The translations under genes were made by a program, and so were the position numbers. Positions 1-8,043 of a DNA stretch of 64,000 bases are shown here, in pieces. Source of the DNA: Gillisella vitis. Lineage in GTDB: Bacteria; Pseudomonadota; Alphaproteobacteria; Rhizobiales; Rhizobiaceae. Where the stretch lies: assembly GCF_021559775.1 (NCBI RefSeq), contig NZ_CP056047.1:2480001-2544000 (forward strand). Reading direction: 5' to 3'. The notes under the pieces were generated by a model. It saw nothing but the letters and a program-made list of their open reading frames with translations. It was not told the DNA's origin and did not search any database. The first letter of the stretch is position 1, and every line of letters begins with the position of its first letter.

Positions 1-176
1 ACAGCCGCTATGGCGGCGTCAGCGGCTCCGCCTATGTGGTGGCCGGCGTCGGCATGACGGCGCTGAAAAACAACAATATGGTTCTGGTCCCAATCCGCAC
101 CGGCGTCGGTGCAAGGCTTGGCGTCAATGTCGGCTATCTTAAGCTGACCCAATCCTCCACCTGGAACCCCTTCTGA
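1..176 (+). CDS. EipA-like DUF1134 envelope protein, C-terminal end only
   Basis: Only the last 57 codons are inside the window; the gene begins upstream. The tail reads as alternating glycine and small hydrophobic residues (GVSGSAYVVAGVGMTAL), then VLVPIRTGVGARLGVNVGYL, and ends TWNPF. This is how I remember the C-terminus of DUF1134 proteins, the family of the Brucella envelope integrity protein EipA, a secreted periplasmic small beta-barrel protein needed for cell-envelope stability. The signal peptide and N-terminal half cannot be checked here. The assignment rests on the C-terminal pattern alone. Confidence 0.65.
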   Translation, partial: SRYGGVSGSAYVVAGVGMTALKNNNMVLVPIRTGVGARLGVNVGYLKLTQSSTWNPF

Positions 177-339
177 CCTCCACCGGCTTGGTTGATGTCA
201 AGTCGGTCCATTGCCCGCAACTGCTGTTGTCGAACATGAACAGGCTAAGATGGAATGGCATAGGGTTTTGGTTTACAGAATGCGCATCTGGACCGTCATC
301 TGACACTTTGGGAACTGCTCTAACGGATATGGCACCGCC

Positions 340-1062
340 GTGATCGAATACGCCCTGCTCTTTGCATTGGGATTTGCCGCCGCAGCACTTCTGGCGGCGT
401 TGATCAGCCCTGCCATCCATGGCCGCATCGTTGCCTATACCGAACGACGTCTGCGGGCCACCGCCCCTCTCGGCCCGGAAGAAGTCCGTGCCCAGAAGGA
501 CATGGTCCGCGCCGTTTATGCCGCCGAAAATGCGAAACTGTCCTATGACCTACGGCGCGAGCGGGAGTATTTCGTCGCCGTCAAAGCCGCCGCCGACCAG
601 GCCCAGGCGGAAGCGATCCGCGCGCTTGGAGCCGAAGATGCCCTGAAGGAGCAGATCCACGCCATGAGCAACGAGGCAGGGGCACTGCGCGTCGAACTTC
701 GCCAGAACCAGGCTCAGATGGAACAGCTGAAAGCCACGCTACAGCGCCACGAAGCGATGGTCGCCAGCCGCGATCTCGACATTGAGGCGCTAACCGTCAA
801 GCTGACACGCCTGGAGGCGGACCTGGCTGCCCGCAATCGGGAAACCGCCAGCCACAAGCACCAGACAGAAGACCTGCAATTGCGCCTCCAGGATTTGCGC
901 ACCGAACGCGAGACATTGCGCGACGAGGCCAAGGCCGCCGCCAGCCGCGCCCAGAAGGCCGAGCAACGGCTTCTCCAGGAGGAAGACAAGGTGCTGCGGC
1001 TGGAAGAGCGGCTGGAACGCCTGCAAAAGACCGAACCCCCTGTGCAACAGGTCGCCAAATGA
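340..1062 (+). CDS. Membrane-anchored coiled-coil protein, unknown function
   Basis: The start is a GTG. Residues 2-25 form one hydrophobic helix rich in Ala and Leu, which would anchor the protein in the inner membrane. From about residue 90 to the end the sequence is a long, almost uninterrupted heptad-type coiled coil, rich in Glu, Arg, Gln, Ala and Leu (for example LRLQDLRTERETLRDEA), with no catalytic motif. The next gene starts inside its stop codon (ATGA overlap), so the two are translationally coupled. I do not recognise a named family. A structural or scaffold role at the membrane is a guess from architecture only. Rhizobial relatives are usually left as hypothetical proteins. Confidence 0.75.
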   Translation: MIEYALLFALGFAAAALLAALISPAIHGRIVAYTERRLRATAPLGPEEVRAQKDMVRAVYAAENAKLSYDLRREREYFVAVKAAADQAQAEAIRALGAEDALKEQIHAMSNEAGALRVELRQNQAQMEQLKATLQRHEAMVASRDLDIEALTVKLTRLEADLAARNRETASHKHQTEDLQLRLQDLRTERETLRDEAKAAASRAQKAEQRLLQEEDKVLRLEERLERLQKTEPPVQQVAK

Positions 1063-1367
1063 GTAAAAGCCCGCTGAATATGCAGCACCCCACGCCCGAA
1101 GCACTCGAAACGCTCGCCGACGATTTGCGTCAGCGCAGCGAAGCGCTCAATTCCCGGCTGCTTGCTGACAATGGTGTCGAGGAAGACGCGGCCCTGCGCG
1201 CGCAAATCGCCGAAATCGCCGCCGGGATGATCGTGTTCACCGCCCGCAAGGAAGGCGAAGCATCGCCGATCCCGGCCCTGCTGGCAAAACCTGCCCCCAG
1301 CGCCGATGCGCCGCAACCGCTGCTGGACCGGATCAGGGCGGTAGCGCCGGATCTTCTGAACGATTGA
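1059..1367 (+). CDS. Small soluble protein coupled to the coiled-coil gene, unknown function
   Basis: A 102-residue protein whose ATG overlaps the stop of the upstream coiled-coil gene by four bases (ATGA), so the two are probably made together and may interact. It is predicted to be mostly helical, with acidic residues and alanines and no signal peptide, membrane segment or metal motif. The middle reads AALRAQIAEIAAGMIVFTAR and the end LLDRIRAVAPDLLND. No family was recognised. It faces the convergent methyltransferase gene across a 57-base gap. Confidence 0.7.
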   Translation: MSKSPLNMQHPTPEALETLADDLRQRSEALNSRLLADNGVEEDAALRAQIAEIAAGMIVFTARKEGEASPIPALLAKPAPSADAPQPLLDRIRAVAPDLLND

Positions 1368-1424
1368 GCCTATCGCCTCGCAGAACAGGATGGCGCAGCG
1401 AGATGAGGGGCCACCGCCACGCCG

Positions 1425-2264
1425 CTACCCCAATTTACCCAGCGCCCGCGCCGCGCTGTGCAGCGCGATGCCGCTGGCGGTGCCGAGGTTGAGGCTGTCG
1501 AGTTGCGGTGACTGGGCGATCCGCACGGTCATGAACCGGGCAAGCACGTCTGCGGGCAGGCCCTCGCCTTCGGTCCCCACCACCAGCGCCAGCCTTTGCC
1601 GGCCACCAAGCCCGGTGGCGATATCGCCGATCTCCGTGGTGCCTGACGGCGTCAGCGCCGCCACCAGAAAGCCTGCCGCATCCAGCGCCGACAACAGCGC
1701 AATGGCGCTGTGTTCGCGCGCATAAGGCATGGTCAGCACCGAACCGACCGACACTCGCAGCGCCTTGCGATAGAGCGGATCGCAACTGGTCTCATCCAGC
1801 AGAACCGCATCGGCACAGAAGCCGGTGGCATTGCGAAACATCGCGCCGACATTGTCATGATTGGAAATGCCGCAGCCAACCAGAACCAGAGCACTTTGCG
1901 GCAAGCTGGCAATCAGCTGCGTGGCATCGGGCGCGGTCAGCCGGCTGCCCAGCGCCAGCACGCCGCGATGCAGGTGAAAGCCAGCGATTGCATCCAGCAC
2001 GGCAGCGCTTGCCACATAGACCGGCAGATCGTCCGGCCATTGGTCAAGAAGCGGCTGGAGACCCGCCACCCGGTTTTCCAACAGCAGCAGGGCCTCGGCG
2101 CAAATACCCCGCCCAGCCAGATGCGCCGCCAGCAACATACGCAGCACCACCGTGCCTTCTGCAATGAACCGGCCCTCGCGCCCGGTCAGGTCGCGCTCGC
2201 GGATATTGCTAAAAGCAGCAATGCGCGGATCCTGCGGATCGGTGATGGTGACGAACTGGACCAT
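1425..2264 (-). CDS. SpoU/TrmH-family RNA 2'-O-methyltransferase
   Basis: SPOUT-class methyltransferase that would transfer a methyl group from S-adenosylmethionine to a ribose 2'-OH in rRNA or tRNA. The N-terminal third (to about residue 110) resembles the substrate-binding domain. The C-terminal SpoU domain carries the three family motifs: motif 1 with the Asn and Arg of NHDNVGAMFRNATGF (about 134-148), motif 2 VVGTEGEGLP (about 228-237) and motif 3 LDSLNLGTASGIALH (about 255-269), which build the trefoil-knot cofactor site. Length (279 residues) is normal. It lies 12 bases downstream of the small membrane protein gene on the same strand, so they probably share a transcript. The exact target nucleotide cannot be told from sequence alone. 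Confidence 0.88.
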   Translation of the reverse strand: MVQFVTITDPQDPRIAAFSNIRERDLTGREGRFIAEGTVVLRMLLAAHLAGRGICAEALLLLENRVAGLQPLLDQWPDDLPVYVASAAVLDAIAGFHLHRGVLALGSRLTAPDATQLIASLPQSALVLVGCGISNHDNVGAMFRNATGFCADAVLLDETSCDPLYRKALRVSVGSVLTMPYAREHSAIALLSALDAAGFLVAALTPSGTTEIGDIATGLGGRQRLALVVGTEGEGLPADVLARFMTVRIAQSPQLDSLNLGTASGIALHSAARALGKLG

Positions 2265-2276
2265 GCGTTTGAAGGC

Positions 2277-2657
2277 CTATTGCGTGATCGCGACATCCGC
2301 GATCATCCGGCCCACCGACAGGTCAAACACATAGGCTTTGGACTGGCCTTCGGCTGTGGTGCCGTAAAACAGAATCTGCGTGCCTGACAGTGCCGTGGAC
2401 GTCACCTTGAAGCCAGCAGGCAGGCGCGCAGCCAGTGCCAAGGGCTGGTCGGAAGGGATGGTAAGGCCACCGGCCTGCGTCTTTTCCGGCGTAGGCGCGT
2501 GTTTGACCTTGTAGACAACGGCGGCCAACACCGCCATAAGGCTGACAAACATGATGGCCGCCGAGACGAGTTGCAAACGCACCATCTTGCGGCGAACTTT
2601 TTCGAGCACCGGATCGAGCGGCTTGTCTTTCTGTTCGTCGGTCTCGACTTGGCTCAT
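2277..2657 (-). CDS. Small single-pass membrane protein, unknown function
   Basis: About 126 residues starting at MSQVETDEQK. A charged cytoplasmic N-terminus of about 30 residues is followed by one membrane segment (LVSAAIMFVSLMAVLAAVVY, about 31-50), then an external domain that ends VFDLSVGRMIADVAITQ. A longer reading frame exists, but the ATG at 2655-2657 has a better ribosome site on its 5' side. It may belong to the DUF6476-type group of small alphaproteobacterial membrane proteins, which I cannot verify. It is divergent from the RluA gene with about 80 bases between the starts, and precedes the SpoU methyltransferase in a likely two-gene unit. Confidence 0.75.
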   Translation of the reverse strand: MSQVETDEQKDKPLDPVLEKVRRKMVRLQLVSAAIMFVSLMAVLAAVVYKVKHAPTPEKTQAGGLTIPSDQPLALAARLPAGFKVTSTALSGTQILFYGTTAEGQSKAYVFDLSVGRMIADVAITQ

Positions 2658-2737
2658 GAAACTTAAACCTTTCCCTGATGGAGCTGCTCTGCCGCCCATT
2701 GGGCCTCGGCCACAAGGGCCGAAAGACAGGATGCGCT

Positions 2738-3766
2738 ATGACAGACCCCTTTAAACAAGCAGGCGAGCCAAGGAAAGAGCTGATTGCCGGTGAGGACGCC
2801 GAAGGCCGTCTGGATGCCTGGCTGGCGGCAAGCCTGGGCGGTGATCTGTCTCGCAACCGCGTCAAGGCTCTGATCGAACAGGGTGCAGTCTTCATCAATG
2901 GCACCGCCGTTACCGAACCGAAGCGCAAGATCAAGCCCGGCGACCAGCTGGTGATCGCCATGCCGGAGCCGGAAGACCCCGAACCCAAGGGCGAGGATAT
3001 TCCGCTCACCGTGCTTTATGAGGACAAGGACCTGATCGTGCTGTCAAAGCCCGCCGGTCTGGTCGTGCATCCGGGTGCTGGCAACTGGACCGGAACGCTG
3101 GTCAATGCGCTGATCCACCATTGCGGCGACAGTCTCTCCGGCATTGGCGGGGTGAAACGTCCCGGCATTGTCCACCGGCTGGATAAGGAAACTTCCGGCG
3201 TCATGGTCGTTGCCAAGAATGACATCGCCCACCGGCACCTGGCCGATCAGTTTGCCGACCATGGCCGCAGCGGCCCGCTGGAGCGGGCCTATCAAGCGCT
3301 CGTCTGGGGCCGTCCGCGTGGGCTGCGCGGCACGATTGACGCCGCCCTTGGCCGGGCTGGCGACCGCACCAAGCGCACCGTCAAGCGTGAGGATACCGAT
3401 GACGCCCGCGAAGCCATCACCCATTATCAGGTGATGGAGCGTTATGGCGAAAAGCCGGATGCCACCTGCCTCGCCTCACTTGTGGAATGCCGGCTGGAAA
3501 CCGGCCGCACCCACCAGATCCGGGTGCATATGGCCCATATCGGCCATCCGCTGATCGGTGATCCCGAATATGGCGCGGCCTTCAAAACCAAAGCCAACCT
3601 GCTGCCGGACACGGCCAAGGCCATCGTCACTAACTTCCACCGCCAGGCGCTGCATGCCTACCTTTTGGCCTTCGAACACCCCACCACTGGCGACGTCATG
3701 CATTTCGAAGCGCCTATCCCTGACGACATGGAAACAATTATCGAGGCGCTGCGCGATATCGCATGA
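2738..3766 (+). CDS. RluA-family 23S rRNA pseudouridine synthase
   Basis: Isomerises uridine to pseudouridine in RNA, most likely 23S rRNA (RluD/RluC-like). Residues about 15-75 form an S4 RNA-binding domain (RVKALIEQGAVFING). The catalytic loop HRLDKETSG lies at about 146-154, with Asp149 as the nucleophile, and GRTHQIRVH supplies the second conserved motif near residue 262. The start chosen is MTDPFKQ; a 20-codon extension upstream overlaps the divergent gene and is unlikely. Length (342) fits RluD-type enzymes. In rhizobia this gene lies near rpoH, as it does here, which supports the lineage assignment. The exact target uridines are not deducible. Confidence 0.92.
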   Translation: MTDPFKQAGEPRKELIAGEDAEGRLDAWLAASLGGDLSRNRVKALIEQGAVFINGTAVTEPKRKIKPGDQLVIAMPEPEDPEPKGEDIPLTVLYEDKDLIVLSKPAGLVVHPGAGNWTGTLVNALIHHCGDSLSGIGGVKRPGIVHRLDKETSGVMVVAKNDIAHRHLADQFADHGRSGPLERAYQALVWGRPRGLRGTIDAALGRAGDRTKRTVKREDTDDAREAITHYQVMERYGEKPDATCLASLVECRLETGRTHQIRVHMAHIGHPLIGDPEYGAAFKTKANLLPDTAKAIVTNFHRQALHAYLLAFEHPTTGDVMHFEAPIPDDMETIIEALRDIA

Positions 3767-3853
3767 ACCCTTTGCCCCGTTAAACGTTAGCGCAGGTCCG
3801 ACATGGCTGCGCAGCCGTTGCGCGCCGGACAGGCAAACGGGGCAAGGGCGATT

Positions 3854-5086
3854 ATGGATACCAAGCAAGCAGTCGGAAAATCGCGCGATCTGCACGATGG
3901 CAAGTCCTTCTGGGCTGCGACACCGAATATTGTGGTTGAGAGCCGCGATACCCCGGCGCGCACCGATTACGATGTTATCATCATCGGTGCCGGGATCAGC
4001 GGCGCCCTGATGGCGCAGGCGCTGGCAGCGGATGGCCGCCATATTCTGGTGGTGGACCGGCGTGAACCCGTCCGGGGCAGCACACTGGCCAGCACGGCGA
4101 TGATCCAGCATGAAATCGATATTCCACTATCGCAATTATCCAAAGCGATCGGGGCCAAGAAGGCCATGCGTGCCTGGAGGCGCTCGGCAGCCTCCGTTGA
4201 TAGCCTGGGAGCGCGCGTCGGCAAGCTTGGTCTTTCCTGCCAGTTCCAGCAGCGCACCAGCCTTTTCCTGGCGGGCGATGAAATGGGCCACCGCGCCCTC
4301 GCCGTTGAAGCGGAGCTGCGCCGCGAAGCGCAATTGGACGCCGAGTATCTGACCAGAGCGCAGGTGAAGGAGAGATTCGGTATTGAGCGCACGGGAGCGA
4401 TCCTCTCCCCCTGCTCCGCCAGCGCCAATCCGGCCCAGATGACGGCTGGCCTGCTGAAGGCCGCCCAGCAAGGCGGCGTGGAAATTGTCTCGCCGCTAGC
4501 CATCACAGCCATCCGCGAAACCCGCGACGGGGTGATGGTGGCAACAGCCGATGGCACATTGCTCTGTGCAGCGGACCTTATCGCCTGCACGGGCTATGAA
4601 TATCTGAAGATGATGGAAAGCCCCCTGCATCAGGTGATTTCCACCTGGGCCATTGCCTCCGAGCCGAACGCCCAAAGGCCGGACTGGCTGGATGACCATC
4701 TGGTCTGGGAGGCCTCCGAACCCTATCTCTATTTCCGCTCCACACCCGATGGCCGGATCATTGCTGGTGGCGAAGATGAGGACGATCCGCTCGCCCACCA
4801 GGACCCGGTCAAAGCGCGGCGCAAATTCGAGACGATCCGGCAAAAGCTGAAGGATCTGGCCGGGATTGAGATGGACCACATCGCCTATGGCTGGTCTGCC
4901 CCGTTCGGCACGACGCGGGATGGGCTGCCGATCATCGACCGCGTCCCCGGCACCAGCCATGTGCATGTGGTGATGGGGTTTGGCGGCAATGGCATCACGT
5001 TTTCGACCATTGCGTCGGAGATTGTCTCGGCCCGGATTGCCGGTCGCAAGGATGCCGATGAGGATTTGTTCCGATTCCGCTCGTAA
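3854..5086 (+). CDS. FAD-dependent amino-acid-oxidase-type oxidoreductase
   Basis: DAO-superfamily flavoprotein. The dinucleotide-binding Rossmann motif DVIIIGAGISGALMAQAL lies about 35-40 residues from the chosen ATG, and the C-terminal FAD signature GFGGNGITFS is near residue 380. The middle holds the substrate domain. The family oxidises C-N bonds of amino acids or amines (as in glycine or sarcosine oxidase), but the substrate here is unknown. There is no signal peptide, so it acts in the cytoplasm. An alternative start 17 codons upstream (3803) exists; the internal ATG follows a purine-rich stretch and is preferred. It sits between the RluA gene and rpoH on the same strand. Confidence 0.85.
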   Translation: MDTKQAVGKSRDLHDGKSFWAATPNIVVESRDTPARTDYDVIIIGAGISGALMAQALAADGRHILVVDRREPVRGSTLASTAMIQHEIDIPLSQLSKAIGAKKAMRAWRRSAASVDSLGARVGKLGLSCQFQQRTSLFLAGDEMGHRALAVEAELRREAQLDAEYLTRAQVKERFGIERTGAILSPCSASANPAQMTAGLLKAAQQGGVEIVSPLAITAIRETRDGVMVATADGTLLCAADLIACTGYEYLKMMESPLHQVISTWAIASEPNAQRPDWLDDHLVWEASEPYLYFRSTPDGRIIAGGEDEDDPLAHQDPVKARRKFETIRQKLKDLAGIEMDHIAYGWSAPFGTTRDGLPIIDRVPGTSHVHVVMGFGGNGITFSTIASEIVSARIAGRKDADEDLFRFRS

Positions 5087-5228
5087 ATCAATCGTGACCG
5101 GCGTGGTGCGCTTGAATCGCGGCCATGCCACACTTATCTGACATAGGATTTCGTGCGGGATGAGGAAATCCGCATGTTGGAGCTTGCCCGTTTGGCATTG
5201 GGAAGCTCATGGATAAAGGGGGTGCTTT

Positions 5229-6131
5229 ATGGCCCGCAATAGCTTGCCTTCGATTACCGCCGGTGAAGGCGGACTGAACCGATACCTGGATGAGATCCGC
5301 AAGTTCCCGATGCTGGAACCCCAGGTGGAATATATGCTGGCCAAGCGCTATGCCGAGCATGGCGACCGCGATGCCGCGCACCGGCTTGTCACCAGCCATT
5401 TGCGCCTCGTGGCGAAGATTGCCATGGGCTATCGCGGCTACGGCCTGCCGATTGGCGAAGTCGTGTCTGAGGGCAATGTCGGCCTGATGCAGGCTGTCAA
5501 AAAATTCGATCCCGAACGCGGCTTCCGGCTTGCCACCTATGCGATGTGGTGGATCAAGGCCTCGATACAGGAATATATCCTGCGCTCCTGGTCGCTGGTG
5601 AAGATGGGCACGACCGCCAACCAGAAGCGGCTGTTCTTCAACCTGCGCCGCCTGAAGGGCAAGATCCAGGCCATTGAGGAAGGCGACCTGAAGCCGGATC
5701 AGGTCACAGAAATCGCCACCAAGCTGAAGGTCAGCGAGGAGGAAGTGATTTCCATGAACCGCCGCCTGTCGGGCGATGCCTCGCTGAACGCGCCGATCCG
5801 CGCCAGCGAAGGTGAATCCGGCCAGTGGCAGGATTGGCTCGTGGACGATCATGACAGCCAGGAAGACACGCTGATCGAGCAGGATGAGCTGGAAACCCGG
5901 CGCAACATGCTGTCGCGCGCCATGGGCGTTCTGAACGACCGCGAACGCCGGATCTTCGCCGCCCGCCGCCTGGCCGAAGAGCCGGTGACGCTGGAAGAAC
6001 TGTCGTCCGAGTTCGACATCAGCCGCGAACGTGTACGCCAGATCGAAGTGCGCGCCTTTGAAAAGGTTCAGGATGCTGTCCAGAAGGACGCGCTGGAACA
6101 GGCCAAGGCGTTGCGGGTCGTCGAGTCCTGA
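5229..6131 (+). CDS. rpoH: RNA polymerase heat-shock sigma factor RpoH (sigma-32)
   Basis: Sigma-70-family factor that directs RNA polymerase to heat-shock promoters. Region 2 includes NVGLMQAVKKFDPERGFRLA and the DNA-melting segment YAMWWIKASIQEYIL. The RpoH box QKRLFFNLR near residue 135 is specific to sigma-32. Region 4 ends with the helix-turn-helix TLEELSSEFDISRERVRQIE. The length of 300 residues is typical of alphaproteobacterial RpoH. Rhizobia often carry two rpoH genes; the copy near the RluA gene is usually the main heat-shock one, but that is by context. A weak stem-loop follows the gene. In this group activity is mostly controlled by chaperones and proteolysis. Confidence 0.97.
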   Translation: MARNSLPSITAGEGGLNRYLDEIRKFPMLEPQVEYMLAKRYAEHGDRDAAHRLVTSHLRLVAKIAMGYRGYGLPIGEVVSEGNVGLMQAVKKFDPERGFRLATYAMWWIKASIQEYILRSWSLVKMGTTANQKRLFFNLRRLKGKIQAIEEGDLKPDQVTEIATKLKVSEEEVISMNRRLSGDASLNAPIRASEGESGQWQDWLVDDHDSQEDTLIEQDELETRRNMLSRAMGVLNDRERRIFAARRLAEEPVTLEELSSEFDISRERVRQIEVRAFEKVQDAVQKDALEQAKALRVVES

Positions 6132-6163
6132 CGTTCAGCCAAGACAATCGCAATGTTTTACAG

Positions 6164-6186
6164 GCCTCGCAATAACCCTGCGAGGC
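6164..6186 (+). terminator. Stem-loop after rpoH
   Basis: An 8-base inverted repeat (GCCTCGCA / TGCGAGGC) with a 7-base loop lies 33 bases after the rpoH stop. No strong T-run follows, so termination would be weak, and read-through into the NTF2-like gene is possible. Confidence 0.45.
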
Positions 6187-6219
6187 TTCGTCCATTCCAG
6201 ATCTCGGGAGAATTATGCC

Positions 6220-6588
6220 GTGACAGAGCAACAGGCCATTCTGGAACCGGTTGCAAAACAGCTCGATGCCTATAATGCCAAGGATATCGACGGTTTCATG
6301 CAGCATTGGGCACCGGACTGCCGGATCTATGCCTTTCCCGATACTCTATTGGCGGACGGCACCGCAGAGATCCGCAGCCGCCACATTGAGCGCTTCCGTG
6401 AGCCCGACCTGCATGGCAAGCTGATTGCCCGCCACGTCATTGGCAATATGGTCACTGATATTGAATGCGTCACCCGCAACTTCCCGGAGGGCAAGGGCGA
6501 AATCGACATTCTCTGCCTTTACGAGATTGAGCACGGAAAGATCGCCAGGGCCTGGTTCAAAATGGGCGAGAAGCGGCTTCTCGGCTGA
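6220..6588 (+). CDS. SnoaL/NTF2-fold protein
   Basis: A 122-residue protein with the cone-shaped NTF2/SnoaL fold pattern: an N-terminal helix (QLDAYNAKDIDGFMQHWAPD), then strands including CRIYAFPD, and a C-terminal strand pair (LCLYEIEHGKIARAWF). This fold serves as small-molecule isomerase or binding protein, and the substrate is unknown. The start is a GTG preceded by CGGGAG; the nearest ATG (6214) is out of frame and hits a stop. It lies 88 bases after rpoH and converges with the ArsB-type gene, only three bases separating the ends. Confidence 0.8.
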   Translation: MTEQQAILEPVAKQLDAYNAKDIDGFMQHWAPDCRIYAFPDTLLADGTAEIRSRHIERFREPDLHGKLIARHVIGNMVTDIECVTRNFPEGKGEIDILCLYEIEHGKIARAWFKMGEKRLLG

Positions 6589-6591
6589 AAG

Positions 6592-7869
6592 CTACCCTGC
6601 CACCGCCACCAGCGCCAGCAGCGAGAGAACCAGCGCCGGGATCATCACGACAGCACCGATTTTCAAAAATTCCAGCGCGCCCATATGCAGGCCTTCGCGC
6701 CTGAGCGCCGATAGCCAGAGAATGGTGGCAAGCGAACCAGTCACCGAGAGGTTAGGGCCAAGATCGACCCCGATCAGCACCGCGCCGGAGACGGCACCGC
6801 CGACATGAGCGCCCTGCACCGTGGCACCGGCCACCAGACCGGCTGGAAGATTGTTGACGAGGTTGGAGAGGAAGCCGACCAGCAGGCCTGCCCCCATGGC
6901 CGCTGCCTTGGCATCCGCTGCGGCAGCATCGGACAAATAACGGGCAAGCATCACCGTCAGCCCGGTCTTGTCCAGCGCCTCGACCAGCACGAACAGGCCC
7001 GCCACCAGCGGCAACACGCTCCAGGACATGCCCTTCAGCGTCTCCGCCGGTCCCTGCCCGCTCAGGGCCAGCACCAGCACGGTGGTGAGCACACCGGCAA
7101 TGAAGGTGGGCAGGCCCAGGTCCAACCCGAGCGCCGAGGCCGCCATCAGCACGACAGCCGTCAGGATTAGCCCCCAGCCAGCCAGCTTGGCGCTGTGGGA
7201 GAGATGCGGCGTCTCAACCTGCTGATCCATCACCTCGGCGTGGATGGCGCGCCTCTGGCTCCAATAGAGCATGGCGAAGGTGACGACGATGGCCACCAGC
7301 GAGGGCAGCGCAAATGTGGCAAGCCAGGTGGAGAGCGGCGGCATTTCCCCACCGCCGAAAATCACCAGATTGGCCGGATTGGAAATCGGCAGTACAAAAC
7401 TCGCCGCATTGGCGATGAAAGCGCAAATCAGCAGATAGGGCATCGGGTTCTTGAGCTTGGCCGCCTTGGTTGCCGCGTAGACCGCAGGGGTCAGTACCAC
7501 AGCTGTTGCATCGTTAGACAAAAAAGCCGTGACCAGAACGCCGACACCATAGAGCAGCACGAACAGCCTGAGCGGCGACCCCTTGGCCCTTTGCGTCGCC
7601 AGCGCCGCCAGCCAATCGAACAGACCTTCGCGCCGCGCCAGTTCCGACAGAAGCATCATGCCGATCAGGAACAGATAGACATCATAGCCCTTGGCAACAC
7701 CGGCCCAGGCATCGTTGATGCCGATCGCGCCCAAGCCGATCGCCCCCAGGCCCAGAAGCACGATGGCACCCAGCACAGCCCAGATCGCCTCCGGCCAGCC
7801 AAAGGGCCGGCTGATAACGCCCAGAACGGAGAGGGCGGAAACAGCCCAGGTCAGGTAAGTTGCGGTCAT
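6592..7869 (-). CDS. ArsB-type arsenite/anion permease
   Basis: Polytopic inner-membrane carrier of the ArsB/NhaD ion transporter superfamily with about 11-12 hydrophobic segments. The two family hairpin motifs are clear: FLSNDATAVVLTPAV in the first half and NLVNNLPAGL in the second, with SNPANLVIFGGG between them. Family members extrude arsenite or antimonite, or exchange other anions. There is no arsR, arsC or arsH nearby, so an arsenic role is not supported by context. Length (425) is normal. It is transcribed away from the MFS gene, with 174 bases between the two starts. Confidence 0.85.
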   Translation of the reverse strand: MTATYLTWAVSALSVLGVISRPFGWPEAIWAVLGAIVLLGLGAIGLGAIGINDAWAGVAKGYDVYLFLIGMMLLSELARREGLFDWLAALATQRAKGSPLRLFVLLYGVGVLVTAFLSNDATAVVLTPAVYAATKAAKLKNPMPYLLICAFIANAASFVLPISNPANLVIFGGGEMPPLSTWLATFALPSLVAIVVTFAMLYWSQRRAIHAEVMDQQVETPHLSHSAKLAGWGLILTAVVLMAASALGLDLGLPTFIAGVLTTVLVLALSGQGPAETLKGMSWSVLPLVAGLFVLVEALDKTGLTVMLARYLSDAAAADAKAAAMGAGLLVGFLSNLVNNLPAGLVAGATVQGAHVGGAVSGAVLIGVDLGPNLSVTGSLATILWLSALRREGLHMGALEFLKIGAVVMIPALVLSLLALVAVAG

Positions 7870-8043
7870 GAAACATCCGAAAAAGACGCGGCCGGAAGGA
7901 AGGCCAAGGAAAGGACTGGCAGGCAGACGCCGAGAACCGGCGGCGGATTAGATCTCCCATTTAGTCCAGGATACGCAAAGAGCAAGCGGCATGGAACAAT
8001 TTTGCATTTGGCAAATTAACGAGGCGCCTGCTCCTGCCTATTC

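Noticed and set aside
6592..7869. Arsenic-resistance operon
   Set aside because: Only the permease is present; no arsR, arsC or arsH, so arsenic specificity is not supported.
7195..8019. 274-residue plus-strand reading frame
   Set aside because: Antisense to the ArsB-type gene; Gln/His/Arg-rich shadow.
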